Assembly: GCA_029216955.1 (NCBI GenBank) | Contig: JANAVB010042220.1 | Coordinates: forward strand, 16,496,567 to 16,560,566 | Direction of reading: 5' to 3' | Source: Iris pallida | Taxonomy: Eukaryota; Streptophyta; Magnoliopsida; Asparagales; Iridaceae | DNA length: 64,000 nt | Shown here: piece after piece, positions 35,811-46,650 of the stretch | Numbering within the stretch: the first letter of the stretch is position 1 | Layout: each line of letters starts with the position of its first letter | Made by a program: the position numbers and the translations under genes | Notes under the pieces: model-generated | Databases searched by the model: none | Seen by the model: the letters and a program-made list of their open reading frames with translations, nothing else | Told to the model about the DNA's origin: nothing

Positions 35811-37024
35811 TGTTACGACCCGCACCTAGTGTAAGGGCACGAGAAGTGGTTATGTCCAGCCTACGCTGCAGTGTCGACAGTAGAACGCTGTCCTAGGTCA
35901 CAACATCTATAAATAACCATACATGTACAATGATATATGCTTCCATAGGAGGACAATATAAAGGTACAACTCAATCACAGAATCTAAGATAGAATAATGA
36001 GATTAATGGATGGATAAAATAAAAAGAGCAATCTCCAACAAAAGTCACAAATGAGAGTAATAACTGAGTGTACAACATCACAAATATCCAATAACTGAAA
36101 ATACATGAAGTAAGTCAACTAAATAGGAAAACTAGTCTAGAACTCTAATCTAGACAATAGGCAAGTCCTCAGTGACTGTAGGATCCTCCTGTGGGTCCAA
36201 GTCACCGGTGTCATCTAAGCCTTTGCCATAAAATGTAGAATATAACTCCTCCTCGTAACCTGTAATATTTTCAACAGTCCAGTCAGGATAGGAACGAGCA
36301 CAATACATCTCACGCAGTTCGTATCTTGACAGGAAATATAAAGCATGTGATAGGTTAAGATATATGAAACGCTGTAAGAAATAAGCATGAAAAGAAAGAG
36401 AGAAACTGATAAACAAAGCTATCTATATATGATAATAGCGTACTGTAAGTGACTATGTGATTTAGAGTACAAGATAGACATGTGAACGACTTTATTTGCA
36501 CATGATTACACTAAAGAGTTTGTACATGATTACACTACTTTGAAATTATTCACATGACTATTTCTACTCCACCATGCCCCGATCAATACACAAGGATCTA
36601 GACATGATATGTTATTGTACATGATAGTTTATACATGAAGCTCATGAGATCATGAGAGTACATGAGAGCACATGAGTATACATGAATAATAAGAGTCCAC
36701 AAAATACATGATGTTCGTGAAAAGCACATGATATGATGTATTCCATGCACCCGAGGAGGATAACATCTCATGTAAAGATCAAAATAGTACTAATCCGTGA
36801 TAATATCGTGTCAGCATCATGTAAATTAAACTATGACAAGAATATAATTCCTAACAAGTATGAAATGGTCAGAGAATGTACTCGCCTGTTATCCTGACTG
36901 TCCGATGAAAATATGGGTCCAAATTGGAGTATCTGAGTCCTATTTAGAGCAACACAGGTCACAACATGTCAAATATGAAATAAGAATAGCCTACAATGCA
37001 TTCTAAATGATTCTAGGTCCTTCT

Positions 37025-37202
37025 AGGTCAAAGTCAACCCTTGGTCAACTCTGGTCAAACCTGGTCAACTATAAGTCAACTAGTCCATCTACCAATAGGT
37101 CAAACACAAGTTATCTAGTCATTCCAAGTCTGTTTGAGTCGATTTGGATTAAGTTTGACTTAAAGTTGACTTTTGTCAACTTGGTCAACTTGATAGTCAA
37201 CT
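37025..37202 (-). promoter_or_regulatory. W-box array, D 3' LTR
   Basis: Eleven TTGAC[C/T] cores counted on both strands in about 180 bp, most in the orientation seen in the other LTRs. Confidence 0.5.
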
Positions 37203-37383
37203 CGGCCAATTTAGGCTCATTGGGTTAATCCTAAGCTGACTCATAACTCATAGATTATATCTAATAGCAATCACAACACATATAGATATATATACATATA
37301 ATATGCATAGGCTCAAATAGGCTAAATGCTTATAGTACAAGGTAATGTACAATTAATGCATACATGCATATAAAGGGTGAGTG

Positions 37384-37400
37384 ATATATATATATATATA

Positions 37401-37468
<68 letters not shown>

Positions 37469-37480
37469 ATATAATATAAT
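37384..37480. repeat. (TA)n microsatellite, D 3' LTR
   Basis: An interrupted TA run. The equivalent run in the 5' LTR is at 46540-46650 and has a different length. Confidence 0.9.
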
Positions 37481-37730
37481 GTGAACTTGGTAATGGGCAG
37501 TCGTATGTGTCAACCTGGAAAATGGTTATGAATGTGTGTATAGTGTCAATAGCATATAGGAATGCCAAGTGAGGTGTCACACATAGTGTCAAGGTGTAGT
37601 GGAGATAGTGTACATTGCAAAGGAATTTGTGAATGAGTCATGAGTGAAATCTATATGAGTGTGTGTGTGTGTGTGTGTCATAGGTTAACTGATGACAGCA
37701 TAGAGTAGGTTTCATTCTTATGTTTTCAAG

Positions 37731-37731
<1 letters not shown>

Positions 37732-37803
<72 letters not shown>
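37732..37803. repeat. (TA)n microsatellite present only in the left D LTR
   Basis: A TA run of about 70 bp after TTTTCAAGAAA. The other LTR has only ATATGAATAATTT at that place (about 46905), so the run expanded after insertion. Confidence 0.85.
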
Positions 37804-37807
<4 letters not shown>

Positions 37808-38224
37808 ACCTTTGTTCAGGGATTATGCAAACCTACATTGTATATCTTGTCATGGACATTGCATATATATCAACCATGGTTCGAAACTACCCATACATAA
37901 ACCCAGGTGTGTAGGCCTAATCTCAGATGTATATATTTCAATAAAAATCTCAGAAATAACACATATGAAGAATTAAAACCCTAAACTCAAGTTTTCAGTC
38001 AAGTTTGAGTATCCTGCCCATTCGAAAACTCAGAATACAAGTCCTGATTCAATGTGAAACTCAGCTATGAAACCATCAATCTAGACATGTATACATGTTA
38101 GTCATCAAAAATTAATCATAAATAAGCAAGTTAAATCAGTTTTTAAACTCCGAAATGCATTTATCCGAACCTAGTATCAGTAAATAAGTAAAACCCTAAG
38201 TTAATCATCACAAAATCAATTAAA

Positions 38225-38770
38225 TATCAAGTTAAGGGTCGAGATCATGTCGTGTACATGTGTATGTGTCCCACAGAGTGTATCGTGTCCATACAATAGG
38301 ACACGAAGTGTCCAAACACTCAAAAATACGTACAGTTGTGCACAGACTACACTGTTTCGTGCGGTCAGTCCACGAACTCGTGGACACGACATGAGGCATG
38401 ACACATCTCGTGCTCGTGTCCACGTGTAGCCTATATATAGGCCTACACACACGACACAACACGAGACACAATCGCCACGTGTATGCGTTATACGGCACGC
38501 GTATGAGTCGGGATTTTTCTCGTGCGTACAATATAGGTAAAATCAGCACACGTGAGATTTCTTGAGATCTACACGACAAAATCTCACAAAACTTGATCAG
38601 CCCCATGTCAGACATGTGCCCTATGTGTCCACCAAGTTTGGGGTCACGAAGTGTCCTATTGTGTCTGCTACCGTGCCTGAGCAGCAGGACACACACACGG
38701 CTGGTGTGTGAGCAGGTTCGTGCCCAATTTGGATACGGACACAACACGAATTTTACCTCAGTGCGATACA
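38225..38770 (-). promoter_or_regulatory. CGTGTC/GACACG-rich island with three G-boxes, D LTR
   Basis: Many CGTGTC/GACACG words lie in 550 bp, including CACGTG at 38421, 38476 and 38549. Similar but shorter islands occur in the B LTR (6920-7110, 30310-30960) and the solo LTR (26720-27110). CACGTG is the plant G-box core; activity is inferred. Confidence 0.35.
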
Positions 38771-39689
38771 AATCTATAAGCAATATATAGATCTACATTT
38801 CTATTCAAAAATATTTGGAAAACAACAATAAATTTCCTTTTGGGCATTTCATCAAACACGTACGCAAAAATACTGATACGTGTCCGATACGGACAGCAAA
38901 CCAATTTCAATTCCTACAAAACTCGTCCTACAGCTAGGGGACACCTAGATGGATGCATCTATGGAAAGAATTCATGGATTTGAAGGGTTTTGAAGAGATT
39001 GCCTATTGAGGGTGAATTCCCTATAAAATGCTCCAAAAGTGAAGATCCTTCCTTCAACTTGAATGATCTGAAACTCTTCAAAGCTGAGATTGCTAGCCAC
39101 CAACAGTCCACAAACACAAATCAGACCCCAATGCAAAAGACTAGAGTCAAAAAGGAAAAAAAAAATGAAGAAAATAGAAGGAAACACATACCTAAGGTTT
39201 TTGCCAAAAGGAGAAGAAATGGAAAAGGAAACAAGTGCTTAACATGAGATATTAAATAGGGCTATGTGACCTTACTTGGCCGGTCACATCATGGGTGGGC
39301 TAGGGTTTCCTAATCCATGGGCTTGGGCTTCTCTCTATAGGTTAAAATGAATCATTAAATCAATAGGTCTAACTAGCCTCTAACCAAAACTTGCTAATTA
39401 GCTTCTAACTTGAAACTAACTAGAATAGAATTACTAACACTAACTAATCATGCTAACTATGTCACTAAGTCATGGTGAGACACTAGGCTAGGTTGCACCA
39501 AGGCTCAACTATCAAAAGACAAAAAATCACAATACCAATAATATAATATATTAAAATAATCAAAAAAAATTACAATCACCAAAACACCCTTAACTAGAAA
39601 AATGGATGTGACAAATCCACCATCCTTAAAAGAATTTCGTCCTCGAAATTAAAGACAAAACTGAATAGATGAGAAGGATAGAAAAGTCA

Positions 39690-40115
39690 TATCTCACGAC
39701 TGAAAAAGATAAGGGTATTACTCGCGCATCTTATCCTCCCTCTCCCAGTTAGAGCCACCTAGAGAGTGATGCCTCAAAGCTACGCGAACCAAGGGTATCG
39801 TCTGGTTCCTCAACACCTTCTCCGGTCGATCCAGAATCTCCACAGGCTGCTCTGGATAACTAAGAGTAGGGCCCACCTCGATCTCGAAATGATCCAGTAC
39901 ATGGCTGGGATCTGCCACATACCGTCTCAAGTGCGACACGTAAAATACATTGTGGACTCCCTCTAATGTATGGGCAAGTCCAGTCTGTATGACACGTCAC
40001 CAGCTCTTCCGCTGATGACGAAAGGTCCGAGGAAACGCGGACTAAGCTTTCCACCTCTACCAAAGCGAATAGTACCATGCATCGGAGATATCCTCAGAAA
40101 TACTAGATCTCCAAC
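39690..40115 (-). pseudogene. pol: Integrase C-terminus and chromodomain, element D
   Basis: The frame resumes after the intron at 40115 with VGDLVFLRISP. The GPF region is damaged. The chromodomain PEQPVEILDRPEKVLRNQ...VRVALRHHS and EREDKMRE follows, then a stop where the family continues with YPYLF. It is the counterpart of 24636-25075. Confidence 0.82.
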
Positions 40116-40211
40116 CTAGCACAAACATGGTCTCAAACTTAACTATAACAATCACATGATCAATACAAATCACAAAATAAACAAAATCCTACTCCTAAAT
40201 CTAAGTTGTAC
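40116..40211 (-). other. 96-nt spliceosomal-type intron in integrase, element D
   Basis: The minus-strand donor GTACAACTTAG follows codon AAG, and the acceptor is GTTTGTGCTAG. It is 96 nt, T-rich and phase 0, at the same codon boundary as in B. It aligns with the B intron along its whole length (shared TTGATCATGT and TTGAGACC words) but has diverged more than the flanking coding sequence. Confidence 0.8.
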
Positions 40212-41399
40212 CTTAAACTGCAAAGGTCTTCGGTGGCAATCGGCCCAATACCGCTGTCTGTCCTGTGCCACGCGAAGTCAATCTCTGATGAGATTCACCT
40301 TTTCGGTTGCATCAATAACCATCTTAGGTCCCAATAAAGCTCGCACTCCTACGTCATCCGAAGACAAGGGTGTACGACATCTACGCCCGTACAGAGCCTC
40401 GAATAGTGATATCCCAATGCTGGCCTGGAAGATGTTATTGTATGCAAACTCTACTAAATACAAATAATCCTCCCAGGAACCTCCAAGATCCAAGACACAA
40501 GTCTGCAGTATGTCTTTGAGTGTCTGAATAGTCCTCTCTGACTATTCGTCCGTCTGAGGATGGTATGTAGTACTGAACTTGAGCTGAGTGCCCAAACTAG
40601 TCTGTAGACTTCGCCAGAAATGGGAAGTAAAGCGACTATCCTACTCCGAGACAATGCTCACAGGAACTCCGTGTATCCTGACAATCTGCCGCATATACAT
40701 CTCTGCTAACCTTTCAGTAGACGTATCCACTTTAAATGGCAAAAAGTGGGCCGATTTGGTCAACCTGTCTATGATGACCCAAATTGCATTTTTCTCTCCT
40801 GGTGTACGCGACAATCCAGAAACAAAGTCCATCATGATGTGCTTCCACTTTCACTCTGGAATGGGCAATAGCTTTAACAGTCCTCTTGGCCTCTGCCTCT
40901 CTACCTTAACCTGCTGACAGACTAAACATCTGGCTACGAAGCGAGCTACCTCCCGCTTCATCCCATACTATCATACATGTTCCTTCAGATCCCTATACAT
41001 ATTGTTGGCACCAGGATGCATAGAGTACTGAGAACGACGGGCCTCCTATATAACCTACTCCTGAAGCCCTCCGCTAGGCACACACAGTCTGGAACCATGC
41101 CTCAATGCGCCATCCTCTGCAAGACTAAACTCATAATCCACCAATACTGCTCGAACCTGCTCTCGGATGCACCACAGAGCAACATCCTCGAACTGAGCCG
41201 ACTTGATCCTCTCTATCAGTTCGACTGAATCTGAAGGCCCCATATATGTATCTGAACTCCTGGCACAATCACCTCGATCCCCAGGCTCTCTAAATCTACT
41301 AACAAGTGACGATCCATCATCAAACACATAGCTACCGGATACCTACTCAAGGCATCGGCAACCACGTTGGCCTTCCCTGGGTGATACTGTAAGAAAATG
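40212..41399 (-). pseudogene. pol: Integrase zinc domain and catalytic core, element D
   Basis: [17 protein letters not shown] and [10 protein letters not shown] mark the DDE core, and [17 protein letters not shown] the end of the HHCC finger. There are many stops, mostly CAG to TAG. Near the finger TGC became TGA and TGG became TAG. A frameshift near 41225 separates this part from RNase H. It is inactive. Confidence 0.85.
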
Positions 41400-42817
41400 T
41401 TGAAGTCCTTCATCAACTCCAACAATCTGTACTACCTCATATTGAGCTCCTTCTGTGTAAACACATACTTCAAGCGTTTGTGGTCTGTGAAGATCTCCAC
41501 ACGCTTTCCGTATAGATAGTGCTTCCACAACTTAAGAGCAAAGATAACTGCCGCCAACTCCAAGTCATGGGTAGTGTAGTTCTTCTCATACGGACGTAAT
41601 TGCCTGGATGCATAGGCAATCACCTTCCCATACTGTTGCAAGACACAACCTAGACCCTTTTCTGAGGCATCACTGTTGATAGTGAACCCGCCTGATCCTG
41701 ATGGTAATGTCAAAATCGGGGATGTCGTCAGTCGCTTCTTCAACTCATCAAAAGCAACCTGACATTCCTCTGGACAGATAAACTCTGCGTCCTTCTGGGT
41801 TAGCCTAGTCAATGGCTTTGCAATCCGAAAGAAATCCTGAACGAACCTCCTGTAGTAGCCTGCCAATCCCAGAAAGCTCTTGATCTCTGTAACTGAACTC
41901 GGTTCTGTCCATGCCTTAACTGCTTTGATCTTCTTCGTGTCGACTGAGATTCCATATTCGGTCACAACATGACCTAGGAAATCAACATGGTCCAGGAAGA
42001 ACTCACACTTCGAAAGCTTGCCATAAAGCTGATCCTTCCTGAGAGTCTCCAGAACCACTTTCAAATGCTCCTCGTTCTCCTCTGGGGTCTTCGAATACAT
42101 TAAGATGTCATCGATGAACACCACCATGAACTTGTCCAAGTACTGGTGGAATACCTTGTTCATCAGGTTCATGAACACCGTCGGGGCGTTAGTTAACCCA
42201 AACGGCATCACCATGAACTCAAACTGGCCATACCGTGTCATGAATGCTGTCTTCGAAATGTCCTCCTTCTTTACCTTCACTTGATGGTAACCTGACCTTA
42301 GATCAATTTTGGAGAATACCTTCGCTCCGCTCAACTGATCGAACAGATTAACGATCCTCGGCAGCGGGTACTTGTTCTTAATTTTGAGGTTGTTGAGAGC
42401 CCTGTAGTCAATACACATCTGTACCGACCCATCCTTCTTTGGCACAAAGAGTACTATGTTTTTTGTCCCAACCATTCTTGCTAGTCCCAATACCGATAAG
42501 AAAAAGGGTATTTTATAATAAAGTTTTCGTGTTATTGATTCCTAGGTGTAGTGCTTCTTCCCCTATGCCTCCTATTGGTACTAGTGAACCTGTAATACAG
42601 AACCTATAGGTATAACCTTTTATTCAATAATAAAATCGACAATTAAAGTATCTGAGGCTGGATCAATCGAGGATGCACGATAGAAGGAATTGTTCTATCT
42701 CCAAACTTTACTGGTGCACCCCATGGTGAAGAACTCGATCGGATGAAGCCTTTGTCCTGTATATCATCCACCTGCTTCTTCAACTCCACTAACTCGTTGT
42801 TGTTCACTCTATAGACG
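41400..42817 (-). pseudogene. pol: Reverse transcriptase-RNase H, element D (with 253-bp insert)
   Basis: The longest open piece (42490-41432) covers RT from [18 protein letters not shown] through [13 protein letters not shown] and [11 protein letters not shown], then RNase H with SDAS, LELAAV and TDHKRLKY. All three RNase H acidic residues are kept, unlike in B. The N-terminal RT part is separated by an insert at 42456-42708. Stops occur at its upstream edge (CAG to TAG after DTEPIS) and after LNMR. Confidence 0.88.
42456..42708. other. 253-bp foreign insert in the RT of element D
   Basis: By comparison with B, RT coding is interrupted between the words for PWGAPV and FVPKKDG. The flanks share tact (42452-42455 and 42709-42712). 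The insert has no LTR or inverted ends; on the minus strand it ends GACAAAAAACAT. Its style reminds me of plastid intergenic DNA, but I cannot place it. Confidence 0.55.
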
Positions 42818-43439
42818 TGCTAAGATATCGGCTCTGTGTCGGGCACCAAATCTATAGAGAACTCCACATCTCTGTCCAGAGGTAACCCTGGCAACTCCTC
42901 CGGGAATACATCCATGAACTCAGCTATCAATGGATGTGGCACACTCTGCTCCGCTACTGAAACTTTACAGAAGACTCTGCTGCTCTGGTCCATCTCCCGT
43001 CTAGTGAACTCGAACTCTGGCTCTTCTGGCACTCTGAAAAGAACTCTATCACCACGACAATCTATACTTGCATGGTGCCTGCTCAACCAATCCATACCGA
43101 GTATAATGTCGTAGTTCGGCAATGGTAATACGAGCAGACTCACATCCAGTTCTCGGCCTCCCAAAGCTACTCTCCAATCCTTGTAAACATCACGGACGAG
43201 GATGATACCACCCCAGTCATGATCTTGCAAGTCCGAGGTAATGGTTCAGAAGAAAGCTGGTGTCTAACAGCAAATGATACAGACACAAAACTATGGGAAG
43301 CTTCCGAATCAAACAAAGTAAATTTATGAAAGAAGTCAAGAAGAACATAACATGCTATCAGATCACCAACTGGCTCTGTATCCTCTGCTGACATGGCGAA
43401 GGCTCGCCCCTGCTGACCTCCTCTGGTCTACTGCTGGTG
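42818..43439 (-). pseudogene. pol: Aspartic protease region, element D
   Basis: Two frames: FDSEASHSF (about 43305) and the later NYDIILGMDWLSRHH stretch with the linker VFPEELPGLPLDRDVEFSID. The active-site glycine of DSG is glutamate here, and a frameshift near 43210 separates the halves, so it is inactive. Confidence 0.82.
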
Positions 43440-44713
43440 CTGGATAAACTTTTGCTGCTGGGTCGGGAATCGTCCCTTCTGCTGACCTGTCGGAGCCTTG
43501 GCTCTGGCTCCTTGAGCTGTACGTCCTGAAGACATGGGACAGTCCCTCAGCTGTTGCTCCATTGAACCATAAAGGAGACACTTGCCTAGCCTCTTTCTAC
43601 ACTCGTTCCACATATGTCCTGGCTTCTTACAGAAAGTGCAACTGATGACTTGTTGTTGTCTAGGCGCCTGCTGTATCTGCTTCTACTGAAAAGGTGTACG
43701 ACCCTGACTCTAGAACTGCTGCTGCTGGAATGGCTTCTGTTGATGCTGCTATTGATAATGGGGCCTCTTGGCCGGGTCTCCACTGCCGCTGGCTCTATGT
43801 GAATCATGACCTCTCTTCAGTTCAGTTCGAGGTCGTCCTCCGCTACCATAGCTCCCGTCAGAATCTCCTCAAAAGTAGCATTTCTGTTGCTCTTAGTCAA
43901 GGACTTGACTTTCTTAACCAAGCCCTTCCTGAACCTCCTAGCCATCACTGTCTCGCTAAGGCCCTACACAAATCTTCCTAGACGGCAGAATTCTTCGGCG
44001 TACTCTTTTACTCTCTGATTCCCCTGAACCAGGTTCTCGAACTGTGTCTCCAAGGCGCCAAGTGCTGTGTCGGAGAAGAACTTCTCCTTGAAGAGCATCT
44101 TGAAAGCCTTCCAAGTCTACCCCTCTGTACTAACCCTGGGGTCGGTCTGGTACCATGTATGGGCAAGGTCCTGTATCTGGCTGCCCGCTGATTCTATCTG
44201 AAGCCTAACTGGTACCTTCGCGAGGCAAAAGATCTCCTCCATATGCTCGATCCAGTCGTCGGCATATAGGATACCCTCAGTACCCTTGAAGTCTTGCGGC
44301 CACATCTTCTGAAAGTCCTGAATGCCCGAAGTCTTCGGCTGGTACGGCTATATCTACCCTTCCTGTGGTTGGGCAGTCACCTTTTCTACTGCCACCATGG
44401 CTAGCTGATGGGCATTGTCAATGCCCTGCCTCATATCCTCTGTCTGGCGCCGCTGAGTCTCCATCATCTGTTGCATGAAGGCGAAGAACGGTCCCATATC
44501 AACTGTCCCCTGAGGTGGTAGTGGTGGCATCCCCTGAACCCCTGGGGTAGTCCTCGGAACCGGTGGAGGAGCACCCCCAAAAGCTGTAGACGGTCCCACC
44601 TGAGCTGAAACAAGAGGTGTTGTGGTCCCAGGGTCCTGCTGAGTCGGGCGAGAAGTGGCAGACCTCTCAGCAGTATCCCTTAGGCCAGAGCGTTGCGATC
44701 GTGTCTCCACCAT
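43440..44713 (-). pseudogene. gag: gag (broken), element D
   Basis: It starts MVETRSQRSG at 44713, matching B. A proline-rich N-terminus is followed by FKGTEGILYADDWIEHMEEIF and the capsid-like domain, a Q/S-rich linker, and zinc knuckles at about 43650-43520. The second knuckle has lost cysteine and histidine positions. At least four CAG-to-TAG stops and a frameshift near 43800 are visible. Confidence 0.85.
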
Positions 44714-44714
44714 C

Positions 44715-44844
44715 CTGAAGACAGATAAAACAAAGAATTAATTACTGAGAAAAAAGCGATATAATCAAAGAAGGATAGTTTATTCCAAAAGAAGGCAATT
44801 AGCAGCAAGAATTAGATAAGAGTTTTCCTAATGTGATTGGGTAC
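44715..44844 (-). other. Possible leader intron of element D
   Basis: The minus-strand acceptor-like TTTTATCTGTCTTCAG ends one base before the gag ATG. A second CAG lies about 30 nt upstream, as in B, and a GTACCC donor-like site is at 44844. It is the same arrangement as at 9577-9713. Confidence 0.35.
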
Positions 44845-44876
44845 CAAAACTTATATCCAATATCCTACTGCAGGCT

Positions 44877-44906
44877 GTAGTGATACTCTAGTTCGAGTAC
44901 CACTAC
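44877..44906 (-). other. Post-PBS stem-loop, element D
   Basis: On the minus strand GTAGTGGTACTC pairs with GAGTATCACTAC (12 bp, one G-U) around the loop GAACTA, followed by AGCCTGC. It is the cleanest of the five. Confidence 0.7.
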
Positions 44907-44929
44907 AAAATTGCATTAGTTGCGACAGA

Positions 44930-44945
44930 CCTGCATGGGCCACCA
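44930..44945 (-). other. Primer-binding-like site, element D
   Basis: Minus strand TGGTGGCCCATGCAGG, 9 nt from the LTR at 44955. Confidence 0.65.
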
Positions 44946-46168
44946 CTAAAAATGTGTCACGACCCACACCCAGTGTAAGAGCACGAGAAGTGGTTACGTC
45001 CAGCCTATGCCGCAGTGTCGGCAGTTGAACGCTGTCCTAGGTCACAACATCTATAAATAACCACACTTGTATAATGATATATGCTCCCATAGAAGGACAA
45101 TATAAAGGTACAACTCAATCACAGAATCTAATATGGAATAAAGAGAGTAATGGATGGATAAGATAAAAAGAGTAATCTTGAACAAGAGTCACAAATGAGA
45201 GTAATAACTGAGTGTACAACATCACAAATATCCAATAACTGAAAATACATGAAGTATGTTAACTAAACAGGGAAACTAGTCTAGAACTCTAATATAGACA
45301 ATAGGCAAGTCCTCAGCGACTATAGGATCCTCATATGGGTCCAAGTCACCGGTGTCATCTAAGTCTGTGCCATAATATGTAGGACAAAACTCCTCCTCAT
45401 CACCTGTAATATTTTCAACAGTCCAATCAGGATGGGAACGAGCACAATACATCTCACGCAGTTCATATCTTGACAGAAAATTTAAAGCATGTGATAGGTT
45501 AAGATACATGAAACGTTGTAAGAAATAAGCATGAAAAGAAAGAGAGAAACTGATAAACAAAGCTATCTATATATGATAATAGAAAACTGTAAGTGACTTT
45601 GTGATTTAGAGTACAAGATAGATATGTGAACGGCTTAATTTGCACATGATGACACTAAAGAGTTTGTACATGATTACACTACTTTAAAATTGTTCACATG
45701 ACTATTTCTACTCCCCTATGTCCCAATCAATACACAAGGATCTTGACAGGTTATGTTATTGTACATGATAGTTTATACATGAAGCTTATGAGATCATGAG
45801 AGTATATGAGAGCACATGAGTATACATGAATAATAAGAGTCCACAAAGTACATGATGTTCGTGAAAAGCACATGACATGATATATTCGATACACCTGAGG
45901 GGGATAACATCTCATGTAAAGATCAAAATAGTACTAATCTGTGATAATATTGTGTCTGCATCAAGTAAATTAAACTATAACAAGAATATAATTCCTTACA
46001 AGTAAAAATGGTCAGAGAATGTACTCGCCTGATATCCTGACTGTTTGATGAGAATATGAGTCCAAACTGGAGTATCTGAGTCCTATTTATAGCAACACAG
46101 GTCATAACAGGTCTAACATGAAATAAGAATAGCCTACAATGAATTCTAAATGATTCTAGGTCCTTCTA

Positions 46169-46358
46169 GGTCAAAGTCAATCCTTGGTCAAACCTGGTCA
46201 ACTCTGGTCAAACCTGGTCAACTATAAGTCAACTAGTCCATCTAGCAAATTTTAGGTCAAACACAAGTTATCTAGTCATTCCAAGTATGTTTGAGTCGAT
46301 TTGGATCAAATTTGACTTAAAGTTGACTTTTGTTAACTTGGTCAACTTGATAGTCAAC
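46169..46358 (-). promoter_or_regulatory. W-box array, D 5' LTR
   Basis: Twelve TTGAC[C/T] cores on both strands in 190 bp, parallel to the left LTR. Confidence 0.5.
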
Positions 46359-46538
46359 TCGGCCAATTTAGGCTCATTGGATCAATCCTAAGCTGACTCA
46401 TAACCCATAGACTATATCTAATCGAAATCACAACACAGATAGATATATATACATATAATATACATAGGCTCACATAGGCTAAATGCTTATAGTACAAGGT
46501 AATGTACAATTAATGCATACATGCATATAAAGGGTGAA

Positions 46539-46539
<1 letters not shown>

Positions 46540-46598
<59 letters not shown>

Positions 46599-46600
46599 TA

Positions 46601-46650
<50 letters not shown>
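46540..46650. repeat. (TA)n microsatellite, D 5' LTR
   Basis: A TA run of about 110 bp with one AAAATATATATATTTA interruption. Confidence 0.9.

Larger units (their letters stand above)
35811..39613 (-). repeat. 3' LTR of element D (complete)
   Basis: 3803 bp, limits tgttacgacc...gatgtgaca. From the left: U5 hairpin, CATG-rich zone (36480-36740), W-box array (37025-37202), two TA microsatellites, a CGTGTC/G-box-rich island (38225-38770) and a TATTTAATA-like box near 39250 (minus). The polypurine tract follows at 39614-39632. Confidence 0.9.

Noticed and set aside
35307..35825. 172-codon minus-strand frame in the GC-rich block
   Set aside because: Proline/threonine-rich low complexity, opposing frames equally open, and it crosses the LTR D boundary. 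It is not supportable as a gene.
37322..37914. Frames of Ile-Tyr repeats
   Set aside because: Translations of TA microsatellites.
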